Source of the DNA: a virus
DNA: 50,064 nt
Strand: one strand, 5' to 3'
IMG/VR virus record: IMGVR_UViG_3300013307_000008
Span: 1-50,064 of that record
Below are positions 36,476 through 45,905 of this stretch, piece by piece (the first letter of the stretch is position 1; each line of letters starts with the position of its first letter). A model generated the notes under the pieces. It was given only the letters and a program-made list of their open reading frames with translations. It made no database searches and was not told the DNA's origin. The translations under genes were made by a program, and so were the position numbers.

Positions 36476-38939
36476 TCTTCTCACTTCCTTCCAGTGCCTC
36501 TAGCCGGTCCTCTAGTTCGTGCAGCCAAGGGAGTAGTGCAACGGCAACGCGGTCGTAGTGTACAGCATCGGGCCGACCATCATTGTCGTACGTAACCAGG
36601 TCACTCAGACCGAGAGCATCCACGTCTTCAGCGATCAGTCCTACGAACCTTCTCGGCGCGTCGAACCAGTCGATGCCCAGAGGCTGGGGACCGAAGGGTG
36701 CATCAAGCAGAGCAGCCAGTCGCTCGGAGTCACCCTTGTCGTAGTACGACGCAGGCGTGAGCTTCTTCACCTGAGCCAGGTCGACCTGCTCGCTCCACGT
36801 CTTGTCGATGTTGACCTTGTAGCGCTCGCTGGATGTCGATCGAGCAAACACACCGTTGCTGCCAACGAACATGTTCGCAGAGCCAGTCGTCGACTGGTTG
36901 TAGGTCTGCTGCGACACAACGTTGATGCTCGGCTCGAGTCGCAGGTAGCCTGTACTCGTTGCCTCGATGCGGTCAGTGTTGAGCTTGTTGCCTGTGATGA
37001 TGGTAACAATGCCATTGATGTCAGTCGAGCCAAGCTGCAGATTGTCGCTCTGCGAGCTAATGCTGATGGATGGACCGAACATGCTGATCGAACCATTGGT
37101 CACAAAGTCGAGTGCGGCAGTTCGAGTAGCTCCTCCAGCCTGTGCTGAGGCAGTGAGCACTGCAATGCTTGCGCTGCCCGAGGAGACACTCACCTGCGTG
37201 ACGTACCCAGCAGTAGCAGGTATGGTGCTAGGCGGAGACTCTAGGTACAAGCCGCTGTAGCTATCTGCGAAGTACAGACCAGCTCGAGTGCCGGAGGACC
37301 CGAAGAAGGACAGCGAGTCGTATCCGCCGATGTTAGCCGACTGCGACATCTCAATGCGGTGGCCAGAGAAGGATGTGCGATACGTGCCTGTAATGAGTGC
37401 ACTACCGTTAGTTGCAACGGCGACAGTCAAGTTGCCGCCGCTATCGTACGCCACGAGTCCAGTACTGTTCAGCTCAACACGCGCACCGGTCAGTGCTGTT
37501 GCGATTCGACCAGACACAGTGATGTTGGCAGCCATAATGCCTGCCGTGATCTTGCCTGCGCTCAGTGTCTCGATCTGTGCATCACTTACTGCCAGGTTAG
37601 CAATCTTGGCACGAGTGATTGCTGCATCCTGGATCAGCTGAGTACCGATGACGTTCCTGAGCTCTACAGCGTCGACGTACCAATCGCCTGCCGTCTGGGA
37701 CACTGTCTCGATGCGGATAGCAACCGTAGCCGCATTCACAGGCACCAGCGCAGAGCCCTCCAACAGCACGTAGCTGCCAGTAGCTGTAGCCGTCGTCAGA
37801 ACTGTAGTGTAGCTGTACGCTCCTGTGTTGTCAGTCCAGCGCAGGACCACGTTGAGTGTGCCATCACTTCCGACACCCTTGACCTTAGCTCTGGCGTACA
37901 GGTAAGTACCACCCGTGACCGGCGTCTCGTCGATGTCCTGGCCGCCATTCAGGTACAAGTACTTCGGCGTCGTCACGCTACCAGTGAAGCGAAGGTACCA
38001 GACACCGTGAGCTGCTATGCCGGCAGCATTACCGTACGTGACCCCTGTGGTGTAGAAGTTCGCAAGGCGCTGAGCACGCATGCTGGCAGACTCAAACGAT
38101 CCGTCGAGGACTAGGTTGCCAACATCTCGGTATGCGATGTCGCCAGGCAGAGCTACGTCGAGGTCAGTCGACACTAGCTTCTTCGGCGTAGCACTGATCG
38201 CAGTGGAGGGAACGCTAGCGTTGCCTGATGTGTCGTACGCTACCAGCCTGACGTAGATTGGATCGTACGAACCATCCTCAGCCAGAACGAATGCAACGCC
38301 ACCACCACTGAACAAGCGGTCAGCAACAGTAGTCGCATCAGGTGTGAACGTCGGGCCCTCAGTAGAGCCATGCACCTCGACGTAGGCGAAGTCGACAGGC
38401 ATCTGTGTGAGCGTGACTGTCATGCCGTCCCAGAAAGCTTCCACGCCCCTCAGTGCAGCACTAACCACAGGGGTCGAGGGCTGAGGCGGCGGAGTTGTGT
38501 CATGCCCGACGACAACGTTGGTAACAGCAACAGGACCGACAAGTCCCTTGCCAGTCACTGCATACACGCGACCGGTGACAGTACTATCCAGAGGCACGCC
38601 AGTCGTAGTGGCAGACGTCTCAGTGCCTACCGAGTTGTAGGGTGCAACTGATGCAGAACCCTCGGGAGTAACACTGAGCATGTAGTCTCTGACAGGATCG
38701 GCAGTCAAGTCTTCAGGGTCAGTAGTGATTCCCTGCCAGCTCCAGGTGACGCTAGCTGAAGGTGCACCTGTCACAGAAGCGTTCTCGTAGGTGACAGCTC
38801 CTACGAAGTCCTGGATCACCAGTGGATCGTTGTTGCCATTGTCTACGTTGCCGTACACGTAGGTCGCTGATTCCAGGTTGGAAACACGCTTGGTGAGAGA
38901 CGCAATGATCTCGTCGAGGGAAGGCACATTGTATGGCAT
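36468..38939 (-). CDS. Large tail protein with C-terminal S74 self-cleaving chaperone domain
   Basis: The 823-aa protein begins with a coiled coil (about 8-25), followed by fibronectin-like beta domains (about 60-260: 'STPVVSAALRGVEAFWDG' and YVRLVAYDTSGNAS) and a carbohydrate-binding-type jelly roll (about 285-440). A long Ala/Ser/Thr beta shaft follows. The last 121 residues match the intramolecular chaperone/peptidase S74 of endosialidases and T5 fibres: SSERYK (catalytic S703, K708), then RRFVGLIAEDVDALGL and a closing coiled coil. The domain helps trimer folding and then cuts itself off. This is likely the receptor-binding or central fibre protein. Confidence 0.85.
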   Translation of the reverse strand: MPYNVPSLDEIIASLTKRVSNLESATYVYGNVDNGNNDPLVIQDFVGAVTYENASVTGAPSASVTWSWQGITTDPEDLTADPVRDYMLSVTPEGSASVAPYNSVGTETSATTTGVPLDSTVTGRVYAVTGKGLVGPVAVTNVVVGHDTTPPPQPSTPVVSAALRGVEAFWDGMTVTLTQMPVDFAYVEVHGSTEGPTFTPDATTVADRLFSGGGVAFVLAEDGSYDPIYVRLVAYDTSGNASVPSTAISATPKKLVSTDLDVALPGDIAYRDVGNLVLDGSFESASMRAQRLANFYTTGVTYGNAAGIAAHGVWYLRFTGSVTTPKYLYLNGGQDIDETPVTGGTYLYARAKVKGVGSDGTLNVVLRWTDNTGAYSYTTVLTTATATGSYVLLEGSALVPVNAATVAIRIETVSQTAGDWYVDAVELRNVIGTQLIQDAAITRAKIANLAVSDAQIETLSAGKITAGIMAANITVSGRIATALTGARVELNSTGLVAYDSGGNLTVAVATNGSALITGTYRTSFSGHRIEMSQSANIGGYDSLSFFGSSGTRAGLYFADSYSGLYLESPPSTIPATAGYVTQVSVSSGSASIAVLTASAQAGGATRTAALDFVTNGSISMFGPSISISSQSDNLQLGSTDINGIVTIITGNKLNTDRIEATSTGYLRLEPSINVVSQQTYNQSTTGSANMFVGSNGVFARSTSSERYKVNIDKTWSEQVDLAQVKKLTPASYYDKGDSERLAALLDAPFGPQPLGIDWFDAPRRFVGLIAEDVDALGLSDLVTYDNDGRPDAVHYDRVAVALLPWLHELEDRLEALEGSEKSG

Positions 38940-39967
38940 TACTCTCCATCCACCTCCCTCAAGTCACTCAGGTACAGCACGAACGTCTCTTCTCCGTGAC
39001 GCCCCACTGTGACCTGGAATCCTGTCATCCTCATGTCCTGATCGAACTGCGCCCATGAGTCGTCGATGTACAAATGGGACAACTGGCCAATAGTGATGTC
39101 GCCTTCGAACGGGTTGATGTTGTCAGTGCGAACGGACACCTGAGGCACCAGACGAATGTCCCTACGCTTGTTCAAGATGTCCTGCGCGTAGTTGTTCAGC
39201 TGCGTCTGAGTCTTAGCACTTGTGTTACTACCCGTGTATTGCCTCAGCCCGTACTCTGCACGCTTCACTGTGTCGACAGTGACCTGGGAGAGTGAGTCGT
39301 CGGGACCCTTTATCAGAATGTCGTTCGCTTCCCACATGCCCATAGCCTGCAGCGAGTACTGGGTGATGTTGCCCAAGTACTCGAGCCTGACTCGTGCGCG
39401 TGACTGGATGCGAGGGTAGTACGTGTTGAAGACTCTGTCGACATCGATCTCCCAGTCGAAGCCGTCGTCAGCCTCACTGGCGAACTCGTCGATCGCATCG
39501 AACACGTAGATGCCTTCGCCGCGTGCGTACTTCGTAGTCATGGAGGGTGTAACGCTAAGAGTACCGGCAGTGATGCCAAGGTCGCCACTGTTCTCGCTCT
39601 GCGTGTCGTTGATCAAAGACCAGGCAATGTCGCTGCGAGAGCCTGACTTCTCTACGTCGGCATTGATGCGACGAAGGCTCAGGTAGCTCTCTACGCTCTG
39701 ACCATCGCATGCGAGTGTGTTGTCCTTGCTGCTAGCGGTAGCGTTCCACAATGGGCCGACAAACACCTTCTGGTCATTCCGAAGTAGCCAGACCTCCGTC
39801 TTGCCAGGGAAGACAGACTTCATCGTGATGACTTCATGCCTCAGCGGAAGCGACCACCTGATCTGCTTGGGCTTGTTCATGAAGAACTCACCCTGCAGAT
39901 CGAAGAACGGCAGAGTAGCAAGGTACTGACCACCTCGCGTACGAGCCTGCAGTGTCCACTTGGTCAT
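38939..39967 (-). CDS. Minor tail protein, tail tip (Tal/Gp37-like)
   Basis: The 342-aa beta-rich protein follows the distal tail gene with an ATGA overlap, as the tail-associated protein does in most siphoviruses. It lacks a recognisable lysozyme or peptidase domain. Features such as 'WSLPLRHEVITMKSVFPGKT' and WLLRNDQKVFVGPLWN recall the baseplate hub (gp27-like) fold. ATG 39967 is preferred over GTG 39973. Confidence 0.75.
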   Translation of the reverse strand: MTKWTLQARTRGGQYLATLPFFDLQGEFFMNKPKQIRWSLPLRHEVITMKSVFPGKTEVWLLRNDQKVFVGPLWNATASSKDNTLACDGQSVESYLSLRRINADVEKSGSRSDIAWSLINDTQSENSGDLGITAGTLSVTPSMTTKYARGEGIYVFDAIDEFASEADDGFDWEIDVDRVFNTYYPRIQSRARVRLEYLGNITQYSLQAMGMWEANDILIKGPDDSLSQVTVDTVKRAEYGLRQYTGSNTSAKTQTQLNNYAQDILNKRRDIRLVPQVSVRTDNINPFEGDITIGQLSHLYIDDSWAQFDQDMRMTGFQVTVGRHGEETFVLYLSDLREVDGE

Positions 39968-40752
39968 AGCCACGCCTGCTTCGTATGCACTACAACACTC
40001 TCAGGCGGACCACCCTGCACTGTGTAGCTGATCGACTGACCTCCACCAGCTGGGATCTCCCACCAGTCTGCAGTGGTGATGACGTCCGAGCTCTGGATGC
40101 CGTTGATCTTCACAGAGCGTGTCATGAAGTCCACGATGACCTGATCGCCTGCAACAGTAGTCGTCGTCAGCGTGACCGAACGAGACAGCGACGTGTTAGT
40201 CAGCGTGATCGCCGTCATGGGTCCTGTAATCGTGAAGACAGGGTACGAGTCAGTGTTGCCGAGGTTCAGTGGTGTGTAGAGTGTGTTCTCCACTAGCACT
40301 GCATCAGGATTGTCGACGTACTTACGTGGGTCACCAGCAACCACCTGGATCTGGAATGCGCTGCGACCGATACGTCTCAATGCATCGACGTCAGCCTTGA
40401 ATGCAACAGCCTTCCCGCTGACATAGCGCTGCACAGCTCCAGGGTGCTTGAAGTAGAACGGTGCCAGCATATTGTCGGGGATGAAGTTGCCGATGCAGTT
40501 GTCAATCGTCGTCTCAATAGTCGTAGGGTCAGCGTATAGCGTTCCCTCAACCACGATGGTACGAGGCTTGACATAGTTCACGTAGACTGTGCCGCCATGC
40601 TGTCCGTCGGAGTCATCGATGTTGGGATCAGTGTCAGGCAAGTCGAGGCCTGACACCTTCTCGACATCGAAGAAGGGTAGATCGTCACCATTCAAGAGCA
40701 AACCAGTATCCTTGAACTGGTACTGGTAGTCGTGAAGCACAGGTGCGGCCAT
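39964..40752 (-). CDS. Distal tail protein (Dit-like)
   Basis: The 262-aa protein is placed right after the tape measure and has the layout of Dit proteins: an N-terminal beta region with VNYVKPRTIVVEGTLYAD, 'FQIQVVAGDPRKYVDNPD' and a C-terminal jelly-roll-like half (FTITGPMTAITLTNTSLS). Dit forms the hexameric hub between tail tube and tip. The ATG overlaps the tape measure stop by one base. Confidence 0.82.
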   Translation of the reverse strand: MAAPVLHDYQYQFKDTGLLLNGDDLPFFDVEKVSGLDLPDTDPNIDDSDGQHGGTVYVNYVKPRTIVVEGTLYADPTTIETTIDNCIGNFIPDNMLAPFYFKHPGAVQRYVSGKAVAFKADVDALRRIGRSAFQIQVVAGDPRKYVDNPDAVLVENTLYTPLNLGNTDSYPVFTITGPMTAITLTNTSLSRSVTLTTTTVAGDQVIVDFMTRSVKINGIQSSDVITTADWWEIPAGGGQSISYTVQGGPPESVVVHTKQAWL

Positions 40753-43352
40753 TAGTATGCCAACCTCCTTGCGACTTCCCAGCCAAGGTCGGCTGCGTGC
40801 TTAGCAGGGTTGATCTCCTGCGTGTTGATGGTCTGCTTCACTTCGATGTAGCTGCCTCCGCCACTAGAAGGCGCGCCACCGAAGCCAGGAGGCTGGTATC
40901 CACCAGGACCTCCGCCAGGTGTCTCTGTATCAGGAATCGTCACGAGGCCCGTTGCAGCTCGAGTCTTCGTCGCCATCTTACGCACGGTGCCTAGGACGTT
41001 AGACAGTCCTGCACGAGTGACCTTGTGCATGTCCTGCCAGCCCCAACGCGTACGCTCTACGACACTGGGAGAGAAGTGCGAAGCGGGGTTCAGCTTCGAC
41101 AGCCAATCCCTCGCCGTACGAAGAGGTGCAGAAAGCCTATCGACGAAGCCCTGGACACGAGTGACAATGTCGTCGAGCCACCGACCGATAGAGGTGTATG
41201 CATCCTTGATCGGGTCAACGATCGCACCAGTCATCTTCGACCAAGTCGACGAGAACCAAGTCTTGACCTTGCTGAACGCTTCCGTGATCCCCTTCTGGAT
41301 GTTCGTGTACTGCGTCTTCGCGCCAGTGTACGCACTCTTGATCGGGTTCACGATGTAGCTCTTGATCAGGTTCCAGGCAGTCGACGTAACGGACTTGACA
41401 ACGCTCCAAGCAGCCTTGACTCCAGCTACGATAGAGTCGCCGTATAGCTTCACGAACTTCCAGGCGAGCTGGAACGCAATGCGGATGAGCTGCCCAATGA
41501 TCTCAAGAATCGGACCGAGGAACTTCCAGATGGTCGTGAACACCACCTTGATGATGTCCCACATCAGAGTGAAGTACAGCTTGGCGATCGTGTATACCAA
41601 CGTCACGTACGTCTTCACGACGACGTAGATCGCCTCGAAGATAGTACTGATGAGCGCCCAGCCTGCCTTGAGCACAGGACCGATCCAGAACCAAACCTCG
41701 TTCCAAACAGCCATCCACATGCCGATGAGAGTCTGCAGCACACCACTGACGAATCCATAGCCTGCCTGGAACGCTGCGACGACTGTATTCCAAATCTGCG
41801 GAATGGTGACAGTCACGAATTGCCAGATGGCATTCCAAGCTGCCATGAAGCCATTCACGATCGCCATGACGTAAGGACCGATGACGGGCCAAATCTTAGC
41901 CCACAGATCCTTCAGGAAGTTCCAGATAGCATTCCAGGTCGAAACCATGAATGCCCAGATCTGCTTGTGGTACTTGATGATGAAGAAGATGGCCACGCCA
42001 ATGGCGATGATGGCTGCAATGACACCACCGATGACGACAAGCACGGTGCCCATACCAATGCCTGCGATTGTCATGGCAGCAGAAAGCATCAGCCAGAGGC
42101 CTACGAGTGCTACGACGATGCCTGCGATCAACATGAGCGCCGATACGAGCGCAAGAGTGATCGCGACGTACTTCTTCGTCGACGGCGACAAGTTGTTGAA
42201 CCACTTGAAGATGCCTGCAAACGCCTTAGCGAGTGCACCCAGTACGGGGAGCAATGCATCACCCATCTGAGTCTTCAGCACCATCCAGTTGTTCTTGAAG
42301 AGCTGGATCTGCGACACGGGCTGCTTGAACATAACATCGTAAGCATCCTTCATCGCACCCTTGGAGTTGATCATCTCCTTGGTCCGCTGGTTCAGCTCGT
42401 CGTAGTTAGTCACTGCAAGGTCGAAGAACCGTCGAGCCTGAATGGTACCACCAGAGCCAAGGAAGAGATCATGCAAAGCCTTCGCTCGTTCAGGCTTCGT
42501 CATGTTCGCCATCTTCTTGCCAAGCTGCGTCATGATGTCGCCCATGGGACGGAACTCACCAGCGGCGTTCTTGACGTTAATGCCCAAGTCCTTAAAGTGC
42601 TCTACTGTCTTCGGGTTCGACATAGCATCCATAGCTCGAGCTGCCGAAGTAGCAGCCATAGCTGTGGACAGACCGTTACGGGTCAGGAACGCCATCATGC
42701 CTGCGAGCGTCTCGAAGCTCTGACCAGCACGAGCAGTCGACGGGATAGCTCGACCGATCGTCTTGGTGAACTCCTCGTAGGTACCGACACCCTTCCTGAC
42801 CAACTGGAACATGATGTCGTTGACGCGGGTGACGTCCTTGATGGGTAGCTTGAAGGCATTCAGCACCGCAATCGTAGCACGACCCGCCGTCTGAATATTC
42901 GTCTGACCAGCAACAGATGCCTTAGCGAACTCTTCCAGCAAGAGCTTAGCCTGAGGCACGTTGACATCGATCGACGAGAAGATGTCGTACAGAGATCCCT
43001 GCAGCTCTTCGAACGGTGCAGGGATTCGAGAAGCAACGTCGCTACTGATAGCCTTCAGCTGCTCGATGCTGACAGCGACCTGATCAGCCTGCGTCTTCGT
43101 CAGCGCAGCCTGCCTGTTGTACTCAATGGCAGCGTCGGTAGCGTTCTTGAAGAAGGCAAGACCAGCAGCACCTGCGATAGCAAGGCCGACACCAAGAGTC
43201 GCCAGTGCCCGACCCTTAGCCATCTGTGACTGAGCAGCACGAACAGCATCTCGATCCATGGTGCGCATGGTGTGCGCCATGTTACCCATGACTCGAGATG
43301 CCTCGTCGCGAGCACGAAGGACCAAGTACAGCTCGCGTGTGTTGAGTGGCAC
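40752..43352 (-). CDS. Tape measure protein
   Basis: The 866-aa protein fixes tail length; by the usual 0.15 nm per residue the tail would be about 130 nm. It has an N-terminal helical tail-tape region with glycine-rich TLGVGLAIAGAAGLAFF, a PhageMin_Tail-like part (about 90-330), then long hydrophobic segments (about 385-480) and Trp-rich repeats of the type FVxxTIPxIWNTV. No lysozyme or peptidase motif is seen. GTG 43352 has GAGGGAGGG eight bases upstream. Confidence 0.93.
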   Translation of the reverse strand: MPLNTRELYLVLRARDEASRVMGNMAHTMRTMDRDAVRAAQSQMAKGRALATLGVGLAIAGAAGLAFFKNATDAAIEYNRQAALTKTQADQVAVSIEQLKAISSDVASRIPAPFEELQGSLYDIFSSIDVNVPQAKLLLEEFAKASVAGQTNIQTAGRATIAVLNAFKLPIKDVTRVNDIMFQLVRKGVGTYEEFTKTIGRAIPSTARAGQSFETLAGMMAFLTRNGLSTAMAATSAARAMDAMSNPKTVEHFKDLGINVKNAAGEFRPMGDIMTQLGKKMANMTKPERAKALHDLFLGSGGTIQARRFFDLAVTNYDELNQRTKEMINSKGAMKDAYDVMFKQPVSQIQLFKNNWMVLKTQMGDALLPVLGALAKAFAGIFKWFNNLSPSTKKYVAITLALVSALMLIAGIVVALVGLWLMLSAAMTIAGIGMGTVLVVIGGVIAAIIAIGVAIFFIIKYHKQIWAFMVSTWNAIWNFLKDLWAKIWPVIGPYVMAIVNGFMAAWNAIWQFVTVTIPQIWNTVVAAFQAGYGFVSGVLQTLIGMWMAVWNEVWFWIGPVLKAGWALISTIFEAIYVVVKTYVTLVYTIAKLYFTLMWDIIKVVFTTIWKFLGPILEIIGQLIRIAFQLAWKFVKLYGDSIVAGVKAAWSVVKSVTSTAWNLIKSYIVNPIKSAYTGAKTQYTNIQKGITEAFSKVKTWFSSTWSKMTGAIVDPIKDAYTSIGRWLDDIVTRVQGFVDRLSAPLRTARDWLSKLNPASHFSPSVVERTRWGWQDMHKVTRAGLSNVLGTVRKMATKTRAATGLVTIPDTETPGGGPGGYQPPGFGGAPSSGGGSYIEVKQTINTQEINPAKHAADLGWEVARRLAY

Positions 43353-43366
43353 GCTGTACCCTCCCT

Positions 43367-43582
43367 CTACATGTGAGGCCGCTTAGGCATCTGAGCCTTC
43401 TGCCTATCCGCCTCAAGCTTTTGCTTCTCTTCGAACGCTTCAGCTACTCGACTCAGTAGCTGCACTTCGTAGTAGTCCTGGTCTAGCAAGCCTCCGGGCC
43501 TCGGTAGTACGTGGAACTCCTTGCACAGTGCGTACAATTCGACCGCGTATCTGACCTCTGCATCTGGTTCTTTTGTCAACAC
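43367..43582 (-). CDS. Tail assembly chaperone T, probable frameshift extension of G
   Basis: The 71 codons from GTG 43582 encode a helical protein (YYEVQLLSRVAEAFEEKQKL). The frame is -1 relative to gene G and stays open back across the G stop, and no good ribosome binding site precedes the GTG. In nearly all long-tailed phages the second chaperone is made as a GT fusion by ribosomal frameshifting. The shift would happen near 43618-43624 (GGACCCT), where an AGGAGG follows. Confidence 0.75.
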   Translation of the reverse strand: MLTKEPDAEVRYAVELYALCKEFHVLPRPGGLLDQDYYEVQLLSRVAEAFEEKQKLEADRQKAQMPKRPHM

Positions 43583-43605
43583 TACCGAAGCCCGGATCCT
43601 GCCTG

Positions 43606-43983
43606 CTAGACCTCCTGAGGGTCCGACTCGTCGTCGAAGTTGTTCATGTCGGTGATGAGGGTCTCGATCTCCGTCCCAACCCGGGGGTCCAGTGCAGAAA
43701 AGTCCACAGGGGACCCGAGGTTGAGCTTGCGGCCGGACTCATCTTCCAGGTTGTGATCGATGATCGCATGTGCGAACTCGAAGCGGGTGATCTCCTCGGA
43801 TGCCATAGCCAGCTCACCCTTGAAGTCCTTGTTGCGTCCGCCCGCCTCGACGGACAGCTTCATCATCGCACGACGCTGCACCATCTGACCGTACGTCAGT
43901 CGACGAAGCTCCACCCAGCCCTCAGGTAGGGTCTTGAGATCGTGACGTTCGGTTGTCTGCAGATTCACTGTTGCTCGTGGCAT
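43606..43983 (-). CDS. Tail assembly chaperone G
   Basis: The 125-aa protein lies between the tail tube and tape measure genes, the standard site of the chaperone that keeps the tape measure soluble. 'GWVELRRLTYGQMVQRRAMM' and later 'EITRFEFAHAIIDHNLED' are typical of this class. It ends in an acidic tail (NNFDDESDPQEV) where frameshifting into T is expected. GGGAGAG precedes the ATG. Confidence 0.82.
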   Translation of the reverse strand: MPRATVNLQTTERHDLKTLPEGWVELRRLTYGQMVQRRAMMKLSVEAGGRNKDFKGELAMASEEITRFEFAHAIIDHNLEDESGRKLNLGSPVDFSALDPRVGTEIETLITDMNNFDDESDPQEV

Positions 43984-44034
43984 TGTACTCTCCCTCAGAG
44001 TCTGCCCTGTGGACTGTCTGACCTGTTGTGCGCG

Positions 44035-44141
44035 TTTAGACTCGCGTCTAAACTTACCCCGTTAGTAGGGGCTCGGGGTGAGGTGTTCGTCTGTCTAATA
44101 GAGGTCTCAGGACCTAGACTTCGAAAGAGACGTCGAACACC
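44035..44141. repeat. Repeated intergenic element, copy C, inside the late operon
   Basis: GTCTAATAGAGGTCTC (44093-44108) matches copy A at 14 of 16 bases. Nearby are TTTAGAC-TCGC-GTCTAAA (44035-44052), and GGTGTTCG/CGAACACC (44082-44089 with 44134-44141), which encloses the element in a stem-loop. The gap 43984-44153 has no gene, which is unusual within this tightly packed operon. Confidence 0.6.
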
Positions 44142-44153
44142 CCACCTCGAGAA

Positions 44154-45086
44154 CTAGATGATGTTCTCCTGGCACTTCACGGTGATCTGGTAGCTCTTAC
44201 CAGTGCCATCGATCACACCCTGGTAAGAGACAGACCCACGAATCAAGTCACCCTGACCACCCAGAGCGACCTCGTAGGAGTTCTTGATCGTGGCAGGCAC
44301 ATCGATCTGAACCGAGTTGGCTGCACCCTTCGATGCAAGCAGCGTCAGCGAGCCACTCGTGACGGACTTGTACAGGTCGTACTCGGTACGGTCCTGGAAG
44401 TCGCGCTCGGTGGACACGGTGACGTTCCGCTCGCCGAAGGAGACGAACGAGCCACCACGCCCAGTGCTCTTGAGCCTGTACTGGACCTCGGCATTGTCCT
44501 CGACCTGGAACTCGAAGGTGTCCGCATCGAAGATCTGGGATGCCGTCGGGATCTGCAGGCTGTACTGACCTGCAGCGAACGGAACAGTAGTAGGCCAAGT
44601 GGGTGTAGGAGCCGTCTCCGTGTTCTCGTCGAGACCCTGGATGCTTGCCGAGAACTTCAGCATGCCGTCCGAGATCGAGATCGTGAACGAGGACACCACA
44701 CAGCCCGTGTAGCCGAACGTGATGCCGTTGCGGACGATGGTGATGGACATCGTCTTCGAGGGCGTAGCGTTGGCGTTGGGCGTGAAGGTGTAGGTGAAGT
44801 CGGGATCAGCACCCGTCTTGGCGATGGTGACGCGGGCAGCGTGCAGGAAGTAGACGATGCAGTCTTCCAGTGCCTCCATGCCCACGTCGCCCTCGATGTG
44901 AGCGTTGCCAGCCACAGCGCCGATGATGTCGGCGGACTGCCTGATGGGCCGTCGAAGCTGTGTGTCCTGCTGGTACTGCAGCGACTCGGATTCCACTGGG
45001 ACGAACTTCGTAGGCGCCTCATACGTGCCTGCGACTGTCTCCAGAGCAACGCCGATGATGCCACCAGCGCCGATGCCAACAGTCAT
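44154..45086 (-). CDS. Major tail tube protein
   Basis: The 310-aa protein forms the tail tube. It begins with GIGAGGIIGVALETVAGTYE, a pattern seen in tail tube proteins that start by describing a 'vale-t-tpGty' strand, followed by 'FVPVESESLQYQQDTQLRRP' and a beta-sandwich rich in Thr and Ser. Position directly before the chaperones and its size support the call. The ATG overlaps the preceding stop. Confidence 0.85.
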   Translation of the reverse strand: MTVGIGAGGIIGVALETVAGTYEAPTKFVPVESESLQYQQDTQLRRPIRQSADIIGAVAGNAHIEGDVGMEALEDCIVYFLHAARVTIAKTGADPDFTYTFTPNANATPSKTMSITIVRNGITFGYTGCVVSSFTISISDGMLKFSASIQGLDENTETAPTPTWPTTVPFAAGQYSLQIPTASQIFDADTFEFQVEDNAEVQYRLKSTGRGGSFVSFGERNVTVSTERDFQDRTEYDLYKSVTSGSLTLLASKGAANSVQIDVPATIKNSYEVALGGQGDLIRGSVSYQGVIDGTGKSYQITVKCQENII

Positions 45087-45448
45087 TACTCGTCACCTCC
45101 ATCGTCCTTCTGCTCGTCAAGAGGCAACTGCTCCTGAGTGTCGATCTCTGTCTGGGGACCCTCGACGGTGCTGGAGTCGAGTTCAGGTGCTTCGGCCTTG
45201 ACGACCTCAAAGCCTCGCACCTTGCCAAGCGTCTGTGCGAGAGTACGACTCTTGACCGTCTTGGTCACGAGCTGACCCTTGTCATCGTACTCGTGCGCGA
45301 GAGTAGCGTTCATCTCGCGCCAGTGGTCTGCCTGCGCCTGAGTGACGAATGCAGTCTCACCATTGCGCAGGATACCCAAGCCGTTCACCTGGACCTCAGC
45401 CCCCTTCGGGAGGTTGGGCAGGTCGACTGTGACGTCATATCCCTTCAT
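45086..45448 (-). CDS. Small acidic head-tail region protein, unknown function
   Basis: The 120-aa product has a beta-rich start (GYDVTVDLPNLPKGAEVQVN) and a long acidic Gln/Asp/Glu tail. AGGAGGTGCTTG precedes ATG 45448. It lies between the tail completion gene and the tail tube gene; it may be a tail or neck component. Confidence 0.65.
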   Translation of the reverse strand: MKGYDVTVDLPNLPKGAEVQVNGLGILRNGETAFVTQAQADHWREMNATLAHEYDDKGQLVTKTVKSRTLAQTLGKVRGFEVVKAEAPELDSSTVEGPQTEIDTQEQLPLDEQKDDGGDE

Positions 45449-45458
45449 CAAGCACCTC

Positions 45459-45905
45459 CTATATCTCTGTGGGGAGCCGTTCCTGGCTGTGGACCTCTAC
45501 GGTAAGCCTGCTCGCTCGCATGATGGCGTTCGCCTTGGTTGCATACCCAGACTCTACACGCGACACCAGCGAGGTGACTGCAAGCCCTCCAAGTCGTTCG
45601 TTCTGATGCACTAGCGACTCGACAGCTTCTGCCAGAGCATCGATATCTGACCGATTAGCCTGTGGGTCGCGTATCGAAGAACCGTACAGAAGTAGGAAGA
45701 GGCTGAACTCGACATCCGTACCTCTTCCGATACGTGCGAGTGTACGACTCTTGGTGTCAGGCTCAACACACACTACGGGGCTCACAGGAACGTTGTCCTG
45801 ATCACCGTAGTACACAGCCTGCAGACCCAGACCGCTCATGTTGTCGGTCATGAGCGTGAAGTAGTAGTCCGCGATAGCCTTGAGGGACCCCGTGAGCTCA
45901 GCCAT
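45459..45905 (-). CDS. Probable tail terminator / tail completion protein
   Basis: The 148-aa protein (ATG 45905 overlapping the upstream stop) has an N-terminal helix, 'PVSPVVCVEPDTKSRTLARI' and beta strands typical of the tail terminator fold, including 'DVEFSLFLLLYGSS'. Its place after the virion morphogenesis protein fits. Evidence is mostly positional. Confidence 0.62.
   Translation of the reverse strand: MAELTGSLKAIADYYFTLMTDNMSGLGLQAVYYGDQDNVPVSPVVCVEPDTKSRTLARIGRGTDVEFSLFLLLYGSSIRDPQANRSDIDALAEAVESLVHQNERLGGLAVTSLVSRVESGYATKANAIMRASRLTVEVHSQERLPTEI

Noticed and set aside
41820-42848. 342-codon plus-strand frame opposite the tape measure gene
   Set aside because: Asp/His-rich antisense shadow of a well supported tape measure protein; no promoter or ribosome binding site.
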